A DNA stretch of 64,000 bases from Caballeronia sp. SBC1 (GCF_011493005.1 NZ_CP049158.1:1736001-1800000); one strand, 5' to 3'; positions 9,630-20,628 are shown, numbered from the stretch's first letter. Numbers and translations are program-made. The notes: generated from the letters alone by a model not told the origin.

Positions 9630-10118
9630 TCAAACCTGCGGACTCGGCCCGCGCTCCAGATAGGTAGTCAACGCGATATAACTGCGCGTGCCGGTGAACC
9701 CCTCTATCGAATGAATGCGCTCAAGCAGATGTTCGAGCGTCTGCGTGTCGCGGGTTCGCACTTTCAGCAGCATCGCGCTTTCGCCGGTCACCGTATGGAT
9801 CTCTTCGACGTCCGGAAACTCCGTCAGTTGCAGAAGCTGGCGCGTGACGGCCCAACTGGAGGTATCGACGTGAACAAACGCCAACAGCGGCCGGCCAACG
9901 CTTGCGCCATCCAGCGTCGCCACGGTCGCCTTGACGACGCCATCTTGCTTCAGGCGCTTCGCCCGTTCGTGCACGGCGGGCGCGGACAAATGCAGCAAAC
10001 GGCCAAGCTCGGCGTAGGTCCGCGTAGCGTCTTCGGCGAGCAGGGCCAGCAGCTTGCGATCGGTGGCGTCGAGGGCCGCAGGAGGTTGGCGTCTGGGCGA
10101 GGCCGTGGCTGAGGTCAT
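9630..10118 (-). CDS. Lrp/AsnC-family transcriptional regulator
   Basis: 162 residues. The N-terminal winged helix-turn-helix (LDATDRKLLALLAEDATRTY, then ELGRLLHLSAPAVHERAKRL) is followed by the RAM ligand-binding domain (PLLAFVHVDTSSW, VEEIHTVTGESAMLLKVR). Length is normal for the family. It lies 10 bp downstream of the acyl-CoA ligase gene on the same strand and is probably its operon partner. The ligand cannot be told from sequence. Confidence 0.92.
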   Translation of the reverse strand: MTSATASPRRQPPAALDATDRKLLALLAEDATRTYAELGRLLHLSAPAVHERAKRLKQDGVVKATVATLDGASVGRPLLAFVHVDTSSWAVTRQLLQLTEFPDVEEIHTVTGESAMLLKVRTRDTQTLEHLLERIHSIEGFTGTRSYIALTTYLERGPSPQV

Positions 10119-10128
10119 CGGCGAATCC

Positions 10129-11784
10129 TCATGGTTTGGTCGAATTTGAATTGCTCAGATCCGGTAACCCTGCCCGTAATTCCTTGCGCATCACCTTGCC
10201 GGTCGGCGTCATCGGCAATGCATCGACAAACCTGATCTCGCGCGGATATTCATGCGCGGCCAGCCGCGTCCTGACGTGCTGCTGAAGCTCGCGGACAAGC
10301 GTTTCGTCCGGGACAAACCCCGCATTCAGCACGATGAACGCCATCACGATCTCCGTACGCGCCGCGTCCGGTGCGCCCACCACCGCCGCCATGCTCACGG
10401 CGGGATGGCGCAGCAAACAGTCTTCAATAGGCGCAGGTCCGATCCGATAACCCGCGCTGGTAATCACGTCGTCGTTGCGGCCGACGAAGCGGATAAAACC
10501 GTCGGCGTCGCATAAACCGAGGTCGCCGGTCAGCAGGAACTGGCCGCGAAATTTATCGCGCGTGGCCGCTTCGTTGTTCCAGTAGCGCAGGAACATGACC
10601 GGGTCGGGCGCGGCAATCGCGATATTTCCCGGCGTGCCGGGCGGAAGTTTTGTGCCCTCATCGTCGACGATTGCCACGCGATGTCCCGGCACGCTGCGCC
10701 CGATCGCCCCCGGTCGCGGCTCGAACAACGCCGCGCACGACGACACCACCACGTTGCACTCAGTCTGCCCGTAGAACTCGTTGATGGTCACGCCAAGCGC
10801 CGTCCGGCCCCAGGCGATCAACTCCTCGCCCAGCGATTCCCCGCCGCTCGCCACCGCGCGCAACGACAACCGCCACTGCTCGGGGCGCGCCACCGAGCGC
10901 ATCATCTTGAGCGCGGTCGGCGGCAGGAACGTATGGGTGACGCCGTGACGCGCCATCAGGTCGAAGGCGGCGGGGCCATCGAACTTTTCAAAGCGCCGCG
11001 CGAGCACCGCGACGCCGTGATGCCACGCAGGCAGCAAGACATCGAACAAACCGCCAATCCACGCCCAGTCGGCGGGCGTCCACATCAGCCTGGCGTGCAA
11101 CGGGAAAAGTCCCTGCGACATCTCGACGCCCGGTAAATGCCCCAGCAACGCCCGATGCGCAAGCAACGCGCCTTTGGGCTTTCCCGTCGTGCCGGAGGTG
11201 TAGATGATCGCGGCGGGGTCGTCGCAGGAGGTATCGGCAGGGGTGAAGACGTCCGTTTCCGCACGCAACGAATCCCAGAAGGAATGAGCGTTCTTGCGCG
11301 TGGTGGTATCGGCGGTATCAACGGTATAGGCCGCTTTCAGGTACGGCAGCGTGTCGCGAACCTGCTCCAGCTTTTCGAAACCGGCGTGGTCGGTGATCAG
11401 CGCCACCGCGCCGCTATCGGCGAGCCGGTACTGGATGGCATCGACGCCGAACAGCGCAAACAGCGGCACCGCGATATAACCCGCCTTGTAGATGGCCAGA
11501 TGCGCAATGGCCGTCTCCGGCGACTGCGGCAGGAAGATCCCGACGCGGTCGCCGCGCGTCAGCCCCGCGCGGGCAAGCGCGTTGGCAAACTGGTTGGAGA
11601 GCGCCTTGAGGTCATCGAAGGTAAAACGCGTTTCCGAGCCTTCGCGGGTCTCGTAGATGAGCGCGAGGCAGCCGGAACCGTCGGCCCATTTATCGCAGGT
11701 GTCCACGCCAATGTTGTAGTGCGCGGGCACCTTCCACTCGAAAGCCGCGGCGAGGGTTTCATATGAATCGGCTGCGGGAAGCAT
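10129..11784 (-). CDS. AMP-forming acyl-CoA synthetase
   Basis: 551 residues of the ANL superfamily. The P-loop is AAIIYTSGTTGKPKG. Adenylation motifs include NEFYGQTECN and LLTGDLGLCDADGFIRFVGR. The C-terminal subdomain ends with a PTGKVMRKELR lysine motif. The closest style is acetyl/propionyl or medium-chain acyl-CoA synthetases; the substrate is unknown. It follows the SDR gene by 20 bp on the same strand, and the two likely form one operon with the downstream Lrp gene. The divergent TetR gene is a candidate controller. Confidence 0.9.
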   Translation of the reverse strand: MLPAADSYETLAAAFEWKVPAHYNIGVDTCDKWADGSGCLALIYETREGSETRFTFDDLKALSNQFANALARAGLTRGDRVGIFLPQSPETAIAHLAIYKAGYIAVPLFALFGVDAIQYRLADSGAVALITDHAGFEKLEQVRDTLPYLKAAYTVDTADTTTRKNAHSFWDSLRAETDVFTPADTSCDDPAAIIYTSGTTGKPKGALLAHRALLGHLPGVEMSQGLFPLHARLMWTPADWAWIGGLFDVLLPAWHHGVAVLARRFEKFDGPAAFDLMARHGVTHTFLPPTALKMMRSVARPEQWRLSLRAVASGGESLGEELIAWGRTALGVTINEFYGQTECNVVVSSCAALFEPRPGAIGRSVPGHRVAIVDDEGTKLPPGTPGNIAIAAPDPVMFLRYWNNEAATRDKFRGQFLLTGDLGLCDADGFIRFVGRNDDVITSAGYRIGPAPIEDCLLRHPAVSMAAVVGAPDAARTEIVMAFIVLNAGFVPDETLVRELQQHVRTRLAAHEYPREIRFVDALPMTPTGKVMRKELRAGLPDLSNSNSTKP

Positions 11785-11804
11785 CGCTTCTCCTTAGTTG
11801 AGTC

Positions 11805-12785
11805 TCACTCGCCGGCACTGGTTGGCGCGGCTTTATCGATTAAATCGGTTGAATGCTTGGCGTCCTCGGCGTCGACCAAATCCTGCAACCCGACAGGCGG
11901 CTGATAACGCGAAAACCCGTTGAATTCCAGCGCACGCGCAGCGGCCGCCAAGGGCCACGAATGCCGTGCGTTCGGCACGCCGCCATCAACGCGAATCACC
12001 GTCCCGTTGATAAAAGCCGATGCCTCCGACAACAAGAACACCGCCGCCGCGGACAGTTCGGATTCGGTCCCAAAGCGCTGCAACGGCACCTTGTGCCTGA
12101 GCTCGCGCAGCAACGCACGATAACGTTCGTCGTAACTATCCATACCCGCCGATGCAATCCATCCCGGCGCCACGGCATTGACCCGCACGCCGGCGTAACC
12201 CCATTCGCACGCGGCCGTTTCGGTGAAGTTCCAGACGCCAGCGCGCGCGGCGCCCGAATGGCCCATGCCGGGCATACCGCCCCAGATGTCCGCGAGCATG
12301 TTGACGATCGCGCCGCCGTGATCGCGCATCCATTGCGTAAAGCATTCACGCGACATCAGGAAAGTGCCGTGCAAGTTATTTCGCACAACGGCGTCCCAGC
12401 CATTCAGGGAAATCTTGTCGAGCGGCGCGGGGAACTGGCCGCCCGCGCAATTGAAGAGGCCATCGAGCCGGTTGAAGTCGGCGAGCGTCGCAGCAACGAC
12501 TTGTTTGACGCTCGCCTCGTCGCGGATGTCGCAGGAATAGCAGCCCACGCGTTCGACGCTCTCCGGGTAATCCTCAGCCAGCTCGTCGCGCACGGTTTCC
12601 AGCTTCTCCAGCGACCGTCCGATCAGGATCACCGAGGCGCCGAGCGACACGAGTTCGTGCGCGGTGCATCGGCCAAGCCCGCTGCCTCCGCCCGTCACCA
12701 TGACAACCTTGCCGGCGAACAGGCCGGGACGGAAGACGGAGCGATAACGATGCTGACCGCGCGGATTATTCGGATTGGATTCCAT
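11805..12785 (-). CDS. SDR-family oxidoreductase
   Basis: About 326 residues from the ATG at 12785 (MESNPNNPRGQHRYRSVF); an upstream start adds only three residues. The NAD(P)-binding motif is VMVTGGGSGLGRCTA. NCAGGQF is the NNAG-equivalent and is followed by the usual helix. The catalytic Y-x3-K position in the family falls in the segment around HSGAARAGVWNFTETA, where the tyrosine is not obvious (HSGAARAGV in place of YxxxK). That pattern is seen in 2,4-dienoyl-CoA reductase-like and peroxisomal-type SDRs, which lack the tyrosine. Pairing with an acyl-CoA ligase suggests acyl-CoA chemistry. Confidence 0.88.
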   Translation of the reverse strand: MESNPNNPRGQHRYRSVFRPGLFAGKVVMVTGGGSGLGRCTAHELVSLGASVILIGRSLEKLETVRDELAEDYPESVERVGCYSCDIRDEASVKQVVAATLADFNRLDGLFNCAGGQFPAPLDKISLNGWDAVVRNNLHGTFLMSRECFTQWMRDHGGAIVNMLADIWGGMPGMGHSGAARAGVWNFTETAACEWGYAGVRVNAVAPGWIASAGMDSYDERYRALLRELRHKVPLQRFGTESELSAAAVFLLSEASAFINGTVIRVDGGVPNARHSWPLAAAARALEFNGFSRYQPPVGLQDLVDAEDAKHSTDLIDKAAPTSAGE

Positions 12786-12823
12786 GATTCTCAACGTGAC
12801 CGGGTGAGTGCGCCTTAATGCAT

Positions 12824-12838
12824 TTGAGTAAAACTCAA
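12824..12838. promoter_or_regulatory. Palindrome, candidate TetR operator 1
   Basis: TTGAGTAAAACTCAA: two 5-bp half-sites TTGAG/CTCAA around a 5-bp spacer. It sits 39 bp upstream of the SDR start, in the divergent promoter region shared with the TetR gene. Confidence 0.6.
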
Positions 12839-12911
12839 TTACATAACAACGTCAAGCCAGTTAAACCTTAACAAAGCTCACAATATTGCTTGAATTCCCC
12901 TACAACTTCAA

Positions 12912-12926
12912 TTGAGCTAGACTCAA
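12912..12926. promoter_or_regulatory. Palindrome, candidate TetR operator 2
   Basis: TTGAGCTAGACTCAA has the same half-sites and spacing as the palindrome at 12824-12838. It lies 36 bp upstream of the tetR start. Two equal sites, one near each divergent gene, suggest that the TetR protein controls itself and the SDR-ligase operon. Confidence 0.6.
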
Positions 12927-12961
12927 AATAATACCCCTGACGAGCGACTTTCATCGCCTAT

Positions 12962-13675
12962 ATGAGCCAGCCCAAAACCCTTCCCGCACGCCGCGCACCG
13001 TCGAGCGTCAAGTCCGAACAACGCATCAAGGACATCCTGCTCGTGGCGCGGCAAGTGTTCTCGGAGCGCGGATATGCATCGGCGACGACAATCGATATGG
13101 CGCGTCGGCTTGGGGTATCGGAGGCGACGGTGTTCACGTATTTCTCCGGCAAGCGCGACCTGTGCGTGCGGGTGATCTGCGACTGGTACGACGAGATCAT
13201 CGCGGAGATTGAAGCCACGCTGCCGCACATCACGGGGACGCGCGCCAAACTGTTTTTCCTGATCCGCACGCACTTGTACCGGCTGATGATCGATGGGCCG
13301 GGGCTGTGCGCGCTGATCTTGTCCGAAGGGCGCGCGAAAGACGACACCTTCGGCGACGAAATCGTGCAACTCCAGCGGCGCTATACCGCGCCGCTGATGC
13401 AGGTTCTGTCCGATGGCGTGACCGCCGGCGATATCCGCGACGACCTCCCCTTAAGCCTGCTGCGCTCCAGCATCTATGGACCGATGGAACACGTGCTCTG
13501 GGACGCGATCAGCAAGAAAACGGTGGATATTGAAGAGACGTCGAAGCGATTGTCCCTGCTTCTTTGGCAAGGTTTGCAACCTCCCAATCCGAAAGTCGCC
13601 GCCCTCGGGCAATTGCAGCGCGACGTGGCGGCGGCGCTCAGGGCGTTTGAGGACACCCCTAGCTCACCTGAATGA
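12962..13675 (+). CDS. TetR-family transcriptional regulator
   Basis: 237 residues. The N-terminal TetR helix-turn-helix spans about residues 20-65 (IKDILLVARQVFSERGYASA, then TIDMARRLGVSEATVFTYFS). The rest is an all-helical ligand domain. It is divergent from the SDR/acyl-CoA ligase operon, with about 175 bp between the starts and two matching palindromes in between. The likely ligand is an acid or acyl-CoA handled by that operon, which is inference. Confidence 0.93.
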   Translation: MSQPKTLPARRAPSSVKSEQRIKDILLVARQVFSERGYASATTIDMARRLGVSEATVFTYFSGKRDLCVRVICDWYDEIIAEIEATLPHITGTRAKLFFLIRTHLYRLMIDGPGLCALILSEGRAKDDTFGDEIVQLQRRYTAPLMQVLSDGVTAGDIRDDLPLSLLRSSIYGPMEHVLWDAISKKTVDIEETSKRLSLLLWQGLQPPNPKVAALGQLQRDVAAALRAFEDTPSSPE

Positions 13676-14092
13676 AAGCTGCGTTTTTGTAAGATGGTTA
13701 CAGTTGACCGCGCTCTGCGGCACGACTTCTCCCCCTCCCGGTTCCGGATTAACCCCTCTCATCCACGCCCCATAAAGCCCCGCCCTCCGTGGCGCGTTTT
13801 ATCTCCCCGATAAAACCGCCTCGTGTAAATCGCGGGGCCTTCGTTCGTCAGCTATCCGAATAGTTCCCGAAGCCGTATTGAAAACAATTGTTACTTGTGT
13901 AATGATATTGATTCGCATTTCCGAAATATCAGGCAAACGGCGCATCCCGTTCGCAAAGACGAACTGACACGAACTGACGCTCCGGCCGCGCCTGTTGCCG
14001 ACCACTCACGCCGCCGCGGGCATCGCGGAAACAACTGACCGGCATGGCGCAACGGCGCCGGCTTTTCGACCATCCAGTACTCGGGGAAACAC
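13676..14092. other. Intergenic region with iron-responsive promoter
   Basis: About 415 bp between tetR and the TonB receptor gene. It contains the Fur-box-like site at 13899-13919 and A/T-rich promoter sequence around 13870-13910. No gene is seen. Confidence 0.5.
13899..13919 (+). promoter_or_regulatory. Fur box upstream of TonB receptor
   Basis: GTAATGATATTGATTCGCAT resembles the 19-bp Fur consensus (repeats of the NATWAT type). It lies about 175 bp upstream of the receptor start, in the A/T-rich promoter region. Confidence 0.65.
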
Positions 14093-16327
14093 ATGTTGAG
14101 GAAGACACCGCTTGCCGCGGCGATCATGACCGCGCTGGCGGCTCCTGCTGCCATTCCGCTTTATGCTCACGCGCAGGCCGCGCCGGTCAGCAAGACCGAT
14201 CAAACCGCCCAGGCGGAACAATCCGCACAAGCCGCACCCCCTGTTGAAAACGCCGCGCTGCCGGCCGTCCATGTCTCCGGTCAGGCCATTACCACGCCCG
14301 ACTTCCAGCCCGAAAAGTCGAGCGTAGGCGCCAAGGTCCCAACCGCGTTACGCGATATCCCCCAGGCGGCTGTGGTGGTCCCGAAAGCCGTGCTGCAGTC
14401 CCAGGCAGCAACCTCATTCTCCGATGCCCTTCGCAACGTCCCCGGCGTCACCATTGGCGCAGCGGAAGGCGGACAAATCGGCAACAACATCAACTTGCGC
14501 GGGTTCTCGGCGCGCACCGACATTTATCTCGATGGCTTTCGCGATCGCGGCCAGTACTATCGGGACACGTTCGACCTTGAATCCATCGACGTGCTGTATG
14601 GCCCGTCCTCGCTCTATTTCGGGCGCGGCTCCACGGGCGGCGTGATCAACCAGGTGAGCAAGCAGGCGGAATTGAAAGCGCATGCATCGGTGTCCGCGAT
14701 GGTCGGCACGAGCGACCGCTACCGCACCACGGTAGACATCAACCAGCCGCTCTCCGACACGTCCGCCGTGCGGCTCAACGCGTTCGGGCAAGACCTCGGC
14801 TCGACCCGCGACGTGATGAAGAGCAAGGACTATGGCTTCGCGCCGACGGTGCGCTTCGGTATTGGCACGCCGACGGAAGTCACATTGTCAGCGTTGATCC
14901 AGCACAACCGCGACCAGCCGGACTATGGCATTCCTCCGGTGAACGGCGCGCCGGTCCCGGTCAGCAAGGGCCAGTTCTACGGCTTCGAAGGCGACCGGAC
15001 GATCCAGGACGTGCAGACGCTCTCGGCGCGCATCCAGCATCGTTTCGACGACAACCTCACGCTGCGCAACGAGACCCAGTTCAGTCACTACGGCACCGAA
15101 GCGACCGCGACCAATGCGGCGGCTGTCCTGACCGGGCCACTGGGAACATCGACGGCGCTGACCAACGGCAATTACACGTCGTTGCCGTTGTCGTCGTTGT
15201 ATGTGAAGTTGCAGGGCAAAGACCGGAACATCAACGATCATTCGGTCTACAACACGACGGATATCGATTACAAATTCAACACCGGTTTCCTCAAGCATGA
15301 GGTGATAGCGGGCATTGACTTGAGCCACGAGACCTACAGCAACCAGTCGTTCACCGCGACGACGCCGGGCCTGCCGTCGAACACCATCGCAATCGTTCCT
15401 CTGCTCAATCCGCAATACACCACGCGACCGGCCAACACGCAAGAAGTGGCGACCAACCTCGCGGAATCGAGCGCGAACGGGGTCGGCGTTTATGCCAACG
15501 ATACGGTGTCGGTCGGCCAGTACTGGAAGGTGGTGGGCGGCTTGCGCTGGGACCGCTACGAGGCGTCGATCAAGAACACCCTCAACCTGCCTTCGTACGC
15601 CACGCAGACGAACTACTTCACCAGTGTGCGCGGCGGGATCATTTTCCAGCCGACCGACTGGCAGTCGTACTACGTTTCATACGGCACGTCCTTCAACCCA
15701 TCGCTGGAAGCGCTGACGCTGACGAACAACCAGCAGAACACGCCGCCGGAATCGAACCGTTCGTATGAAGTGGGAACGAAATGGGATTTGCTGAACGGCG
15801 GGTTGTCGGTGACGCAGTCGCTGTTCAATATCGATAAAACCAATGCCCGCACGCTCCAGGCCGACGGCAGCTACACGCTCGACGGCGACGTGCGCGTGCG
15901 AGGTTATCAACTCGGGCTGGCTGGCCACATCACCAACAAGTGGCAGGTCTTTGGCGGCTATACGTACATGGACGGCCAAGTGGTGAAGGCGCTGGACAAC
16001 ACGAATGGCAAGACGCTGGCGAACACGCCGCGCAACATGATCACGTTGTGGACGACGTATGACGTCACGCCCCAATGGACCTTCGGTGGCGGCCCGGTGT
16101 ACACATCGTCGCGATATGCGGCCAGCAACAACTTCGTGGAAGTGCCTGCGTACACGCGCTGGGACGCAATGGCCGCGTATCACCAGAAACACTACGACGT
16201 CCAGTTCAACGTGCAGAATCTGACCAACAAGCACTACTACGACGCGCTGATTCCATCGGATGGCGGCCGCGCGGTGCCGGGTTACGGCCGGACGTTCCTC
16301 GCGACGCTAAACTACCGGTTCTATTGA
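14093..16327 (+). CDS. TonB-dependent siderophore receptor (catecholate, Fiu-like)
   Basis: 744 residues. An N-terminal signal peptide ends near PLYAHAQA. A plug domain follows ([60 protein letters not shown]), then a 22-strand barrel ending in the C-terminal aromatic signature TLNYRFY. There is no N-terminal signalling (STN) domain, so it is not a surface-signalling receptor. The next gene is piuC, as in Fiu/PiuA loci that take up catecholate siderophores. A Fur box lies upstream. Confidence 0.93.
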   Translation: MLRKTPLAAAIMTALAAPAAIPLYAHAQAAPVSKTDQTAQAEQSAQAAPPVENAALPAVHVSGQAITTPDFQPEKSSVGAKVPTALRDIPQAAVVVPKAVLQSQAATSFSDALRNVPGVTIGAAEGGQIGNNINLRGFSARTDIYLDGFRDRGQYYRDTFDLESIDVLYGPSSLYFGRGSTGGVINQVSKQAELKAHASVSAMVGTSDRYRTTVDINQPLSDTSAVRLNAFGQDLGSTRDVMKSKDYGFAPTVRFGIGTPTEVTLSALIQHNRDQPDYGIPPVNGAPVPVSKGQFYGFEGDRTIQDVQTLSARIQHRFDDNLTLRNETQFSHYGTEATATNAAAVLTGPLGTSTALTNGNYTSLPLSSLYVKLQGKDRNINDHSVYNTTDIDYKFNTGFLKHEVIAGIDLSHETYSNQSFTATTPGLPSNTIAIVPLLNPQYTTRPANTQEVATNLAESSANGVGVYANDTVSVGQYWKVVGGLRWDRYEASIKNTLNLPSYATQTNYFTSVRGGIIFQPTDWQSYYVSYGTSFNPSLEALTLTNNQQNTPPESNRSYEVGTKWDLLNGGLSVTQSLFNIDKTNARTLQADGSYTLDGDVRVRGYQLGLAGHITNKWQVFGGYTYMDGQVVKALDNTNGKTLANTPRNMITLWTTYDVTPQWTFGGGPVYTSSRYAASNNFVEVPAYTRWDAMAAYHQKHYDVQFNVQNLTNKHYYDALIPSDGGRAVPGYGRTFLATLNYRFY

Positions 16328-16389
16328 TCGACTGCAGGACACGCGAGCCGCGCGATACACGTCGCGCGGCCGCTGGACCCCAAAAAAAC

Positions 16390-17073
16390 ATGATCCTTTC
16401 GATACCCAACGTCCTCAGCCCAGAGGACGCCGCCGCCATGCGCCAGCGGCTCGATGCATCGGATGCATGGGTGGACGGCCGCGCGACGGCCGGCTATCAG
16501 GGCGCGCCGGTAAAGCGCAACCAGCAGATCGCGCAGGAAGCGCCAATTGCGTTCGAACTCGGCGACATCATTATTGGCGCGCTCGAACGGCATCCGTTGT
16601 TCATCAGTTCGGTGCTCCCCAACCGCGTTTATCCGCCGCTTTTCAACCGGTACGAAGGCGGGATGCATTTCGGCAGTCATGTGGATGGCGCCATCCGGCT
16701 TGTGCCGGGACATGGCACGCGGGTACGAACCGATGTATCGATCACGCTGTTCCTCACGCCGCCGGAGGACTACGACGGCGGCGAGCTGGTGATCGAGGAC
16801 ACGTACGGCGTGCAGGAAGTGAAGCTGCCGGCGGGGCATGCGATTGTTTATCCGGCGACCAGCTTGCATGAGGTGCGGCCGGTGACGCGTGGAATGCGCG
16901 TCGCGAGTTTCTTCTGGGCGCAGAGCCTGGTTCGCGACGATACCCGCCGCAGCCTGCTATTCGATATGGACAACGCCATTCAAAGGCTCAACGCACAAAA
17001 CGCCGACGACGCCGCGAGGCGAACGCTCGTGGGCTGTTATCACAATCTGTTGAGGCTTTGGAGCGAGACGTAG
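16390..17073 (+). CDS. piuC: PKHD-type Fe(II)/2-oxoglutarate hydroxylase PiuC
   Basis: 227 residues, the usual length. The iron-binding facial triad is visible as H97-x-D99 (FGSHVDGA) and H160 (TSLHEV), with the 2-oxoglutarate arginine R170 in TRGMR. The C-terminal helix region is typical of the YbiX/PiuC family. It starts 62 bp after the receptor gene and is almost certainly co-transcribed. PiuC proteins accompany catecholate receptors and probably act on the siderophore or its uptake, although the substrate is not established. Confidence 0.93.
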   Translation: MILSIPNVLSPEDAAAMRQRLDASDAWVDGRATAGYQGAPVKRNQQIAQEAPIAFELGDIIIGALERHPLFISSVLPNRVYPPLFNRYEGGMHFGSHVDGAIRLVPGHGTRVRTDVSITLFLTPPEDYDGGELVIEDTYGVQEVKLPAGHAIVYPATSLHEVRPVTRGMRVASFFWAQSLVRDDTRRSLLFDMDNAIQRLNAQNADDAARRTLVGCYHNLLRLWSET

Positions 17074-17086
17074 GGGTTGGTTAGAG

Positions 17087-17416
17087 CTAGACCGCGAAGA
17101 CTTCCTGCAAGGTCCGCAATGCGACCGACAACGTATTGGCCGGCACGGCGCCGAGCTTTTTGACCAGACGGATTTTGTCGATGGTACGGATCTGATCGAG
17201 CAGGATCAGTCCTTTCTTCTGACTGAATACCACGGACACACGGTACGGTGCCGGCCGGCTTTTGGTTGTCATGGGCGCGACAATCACGGTGCGCAAATGG
17301 TCGTGCAACTCAGGCGGCGATATCACCACGCACGGCCGGGTTTTCTGAATCTCGCTGCCTACGGTGGGGTCCAGCTCATCCATTTTAATGAGCCAGACCT
17401 CTCCGCGCACTACCAC
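17087..17416 (-). CDS. mazF: MazF-like toxin (PemK/MazF endoribonuclease)
   Basis: 109 residues with the PemK/MazF fold. The N-terminal GEVWLIKMDELDPTVGSEIQ holds the conserved strand, KTRPCVVISPPELHD follows, and the C-terminal part has LLDQIRTIDKIRLVKK. These match sequence-specific mRNA endonucleases. The start overlaps the antitoxin stop by 7 bp, which gives the usual antitoxin-first coupled order. Confidence 0.93.
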   Translation of the reverse strand: MVVRGEVWLIKMDELDPTVGSEIQKTRPCVVISPPELHDHLRTVIVAPMTTKSRPAPYRVSVVFSQKKGLILLDQIRTIDKIRLVKKLGAVPANTLSVALRTLQEVFAV

Positions 17417-17658
17417 GAAAGCTCCGCATCATCGGCGTTCGGAAACTCCCCCAATACGAGTTCGTCGTCGCCAGCTTGTGCGATGGCCTTGCTTGCGTCA
17501 GACCAGCCTTGGCGGGCCTTCTTCTGCGGTTTTCTTAAAACAATTGCGTCGTTTTCCACTTCCATCTCCACTTCGTCCTCCAGCCCAAGTTGGGCCAGGA
17601 TGGGTTTCGGAATCAACACGCCTTGCGAGTTACCCATCCTGCGAATCGTTGTTTTCAT
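17410..17658 (-). CDS. mazE: MazE-like antitoxin (AbrB/SpoVT fold)
   Basis: 82 residues. The N-terminal swapped-hairpin DNA-binding domain reads MKTTIRRMGNSQGVLIPKPI and LAQLGLEDEVEMEVENDAIV. The acidic C-terminus (DDELVLGEFPNADDAE) should wrap the MazF dimer. The repeat-rich region just upstream is a good autoregulatory operator. Confidence 0.93.
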   Translation of the reverse strand: MKTTIRRMGNSQGVLIPKPILAQLGLEDEVEMEVENDAIVLRKPQKKARQGWSDASKAIAQAGDDELVLGEFPNADDAELSW

Positions 17659-17670
17659 CGCTTCACCGTA

Positions 17671-17730
17671 ATGACAATGTTAGTCCGAAATCGAACTAAG
17701 CGGTTGCACAATGTTAGTACAATTTGTCAT
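17671..17730. promoter_or_regulatory. mazEF promoter/operator region
   Basis: ACAATGTTAGT occurs twice as a direct repeat (17674-17684 and 17708-17718). Between them is the near-perfect palindrome TTAGTCCGAAATCGAACTAA (17680-17699). The outer edges, ATGACAA and TTGTCAT, are inverted. Such nested repeats are expected of a MazE-MazF autoregulatory operator. Confidence 0.55.
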
Positions 17731-17947
17731 TAAGTGTGCACTGATCTCGGCGCCCGACAGACCGCGGTCGGCATATTAAAGGACCGATCGAAGAGTTTTT
17801 GTCCGCCCGGCGCGCCCAGCCTGCACCGCTTAGCGAGCGCCCCTTCTGCCAGCACCTCCTCGCGCCCGGTATACTCACGCGGCGCCTCATGGCACTCCTG
17901 TCCAATCAGCAAAACTTAAGAACACGCCCTCCGAGGCATTCGTCTTC

Positions 17948-20575
17948 ATGCTCACGCCTCTCATTGCCCGTCTCGTCACGTTATCGATTCGCCGACCCGG
18001 CTGGATCATCGTTTTGTCGCTGCTGATCGCCGTGCTGAGCGGCTATTACGTGGTGCATCACTTCAAGATCAGCACCGATATCAGCCAGTTGATCGAGACG
18101 GAACCCGAATGGGCCGCGCGCAGCCACGCGATTGACGAAGCCTTTCCGCAACGGGGATCGACGGTGCTCGTGGTAGTTCAGGCGCAAGCGCCCGAATTCG
18201 CCGATGCCGCCGCCGACGAGCTCGCCGCCGCACTGGCCAAGAACACGCAGCACTTCACGGCGGTGTCGCAGCCCTCGGGCGGCGACTTCTTCGAGCACAA
18301 CGGCCTGCTGTACCTTTCCACCGATAAAGTCTCCGACACCACCCAGCAACTCGTGAAAGCGCGTCCGCTGATTAACGCGCTGGCGCATGACCCCACGCTC
18401 ACCGGCCTTGCCGGCACGCTCAACACCAGCCTCAACCTGCCACTGCAACTTGGGCAAGTGACGCTCGGGCAAATGTCGAAGCTGCTGGGCCAGAGCGCGG
18501 ACGTGCTAGATAAAGTCCTCACCAATCAACCCGCCGTGTTCTCGTGGCGCAATCTGGTCGATACCTCGGCCACGCATCCCGCGCGTGCGTTTGTGACCGT
18601 GCAGCCGGTGGTGGACTACAACGCGCTGGAACCCGGCGCGAGCGGATCGAACGCGATTCGGGCGACGGCCAATGAGCTGAAGTTATCGGAGAAATATGGG
18701 GCCGTCGTGCGGCTGACCGGCGAACAGCCGCTCTCCGACGAAGAATTCGCGTCGCTGAAAGACGGCGCCGTGCTCAACGGCATCCTGACGTTCATTGTCG
18801 TGCTGGTGATCCTCTGGCTCGCGCTGCGCTCGGGGAAGATGATCATCGCGGTGTTCGTCACGCTCTTCGTCGGACTGGCAATCACCGCCGCGCTCGGCCT
18901 GCTCATGGTCCACGCGCTGAACCTGATTTCGATCGCGTTCATGGTGCTGTTCGTCGGGCTCGGCGTGGATTTCGGCATTCAGTTCGGCGTGCGGTATCGC
19001 GAGGAACGCTTCAAGGACGACCGGCTGGACGTCGCGCTGGTGAATACGGCGCGCCACGTTGGCATTCCGCTGACGCTCGCCGCCGCCGCGACGGCCGCCA
19101 GTTTCTTCTCGTTCTTGCCTACCGCGTATCGCGGCGTGTCCGAACTCGGGCAGATTGCGGGCGTCGGCATGCTGGTCGCGTATGTCACCAACATGACCTT
19201 GTTTCCGGCGCTGATCAAGGTGTTCGCGCCGCCGGGTGAAGCAGGCTCGCCGGGCTTCCCGAAGCTCGCGCCGGTAGACGATTACCTCGCGCGCAATCGC
19301 AAGCCGGTGTTGATCGGCACGCTGTTGGTCGTGATCTGCGCGCTGCCGTTGCTGCTGCATCTGCGTTTCGACTTCAATCCGCTGAACCTGAAGGACCCGA
19401 AAACGGAGTCGATGGCCACGCTGCTCTCGCTGAAAGATGCGCCCGAAGCGGCCGTGAACGACGTGAAGGTGCTCGCGCCTTCGCTTGAGGAAGCGGACAA
19501 GATCGCGGCGAAGCTCGAAAAGCTGCCGGAAGTGGAACGCGCAACAACTTTGTCGACGCTCATTCCCGCCGATCAACCGCAAAAGCTCGATTTGATTGCC
19601 GCCGCGGCGTCGGTACTGCTGCCTTCGCTGGATCAGCGTGTCGCCACGCCCGCCAACGACGCCGTGCGCGTCGCCACGCTCAAGCGGCTGTCAACCTCGC
19701 TGGAACTCGCCGCCGATGAACATCCCGGCCCCGGTGACAGTGAAGCGCGTCACCTCGCGGCGACGCTGAAAAAGCTCGCCGCAGCCGATGCCGCCACCCG
19801 CGACCGTGCGGAGCACGCGATGTCCGACCCGCTGCGCATCGCGCTGGGTCAGATGCGCGCGCTGCTACAACCGTCGCCGATCACGCTGGCGTCGCTGCCT
19901 AAATCGATGACCGAAGGCTGGCTCGCCGCCGACGGTCAAGCGCTCGTGGAAGCGTCGCCTAAAGCGCTGGCCGGCAAGAACCGTGACGACGACAAACTGC
20001 TTGCCCGCTTCGCGAATGCCGTGCAGAAAATCGAGCCGAATGCGATCGGCGGCCCAATCTCGGTGCTGCATTCGGCCAATACGATCATCAAGGCGTTCGA
20101 GCAGGCGGCGGCGTGGTCGCTGATCGCCATCGCGATCCTGCTGTGGCTGACTTTGCGCCGTATCGGCGACGTTTTGAGAACTTTGATACCTTTGCTGGTT
20201 TCCGCCGTCGTCACGCTGGAGTTATGCGTGGTGTTCGACATGCCGCTGAACTTCGCGAACATCATTGCATTGCCGTTGATGCTGGGCATTGGGGTGGCGT
20301 TCAAGATCTACTTCGTCATGGCGTGGCGCTCGGGACAAACCGGCCTGCTGCAATCCAGCCTCACGCACGCCGTGATGTTCAGCGCCGCGACCACGGCAAC
20401 GGCGTTTGGCAGCTTGTGGTTTTCGCATCATCCGGGCACATCGAGCATGGGCAGGCTCCTCGTTCTGGCGCTTTTTACGACGTTAATTGGCGCAGTGGTA
20501 TTTCAGCCGGTTCTAATGGGAAAACCCCGGGTGCGGCGGAAAGTGGCCAAAACCGAAGTGGCTGACACCGTTTAG
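17948..20575 (+). CDS. hpnN: Hopanoid transporter HpnN (RND family)
   Basis: 875-residue RND/MMPL-type membrane protein. The first helix is near residues 15-35 ([20 protein letters not shown]), followed by a large periplasmic loop. A cluster of five helices runs around residues 275-400 ([20 protein letters not shown], then [20 protein letters not shown]), then a second half with the same plan. HpnN moves hopanoids from the inner to the outer membrane. The next gene, an MlaA lipoprotein, lies 53 bp downstream in the same direction. Confidence 0.9.
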   Translation: MLTPLIARLVTLSIRRPGWIIVLSLLIAVLSGYYVVHHFKISTDISQLIETEPEWAARSHAIDEAFPQRGSTVLVVVQAQAPEFADAAADELAAALAKNTQHFTAVSQPSGGDFFEHNGLLYLSTDKVSDTTQQLVKARPLINALAHDPTLTGLAGTLNTSLNLPLQLGQVTLGQMSKLLGQSADVLDKVLTNQPAVFSWRNLVDTSATHPARAFVTVQPVVDYNALEPGASGSNAIRATANELKLSEKYGAVVRLTGEQPLSDEEFASLKDGAVLNGILTFIVVLVILWLALRSGKMIIAVFVTLFVGLAITAALGLLMVHALNLISIAFMVLFVGLGVDFGIQFGVRYREERFKDDRLDVALVNTARHVGIPLTLAAAATAASFFSFLPTAYRGVSELGQIAGVGMLVAYVTNMTLFPALIKVFAPPGEAGSPGFPKLAPVDDYLARNRKPVLIGTLLVVICALPLLLHLRFDFNPLNLKDPKTESMATLLSLKDAPEAAVNDVKVLAPSLEEADKIAAKLEKLPEVERATTLSTLIPADQPQKLDLIAAAASVLLPSLDQRVATPANDAVRVATLKRLSTSLELAADEHPGPGDSEARHLAATLKKLAAADAATRDRAEHAMSDPLRIALGQMRALLQPSPITLASLPKSMTEGWLAADGQALVEASPKALAGKNRDDDKLLARFANAVQKIEPNAIGGPISVLHSANTIIKAFEQAAAWSLIAIAILLWLTLRRIGDVLRTLIPLLVSAVVTLELCVVFDMPLNFANIIALPLMLGIGVAFKIYFVMAWRSGQTGLLQSSLTHAVMFSAATTATAFGSLWFSHHPGTSSMGRLLVLALFTTLIGAVVFQPVLMGKPRVRRKVAKTEVADTV

Positions 20576-20628
20576 ACCGTCCCTTTAAACGCATTAACTA
20601 CTTACGCACGACCCAAGGAAACCGACCC

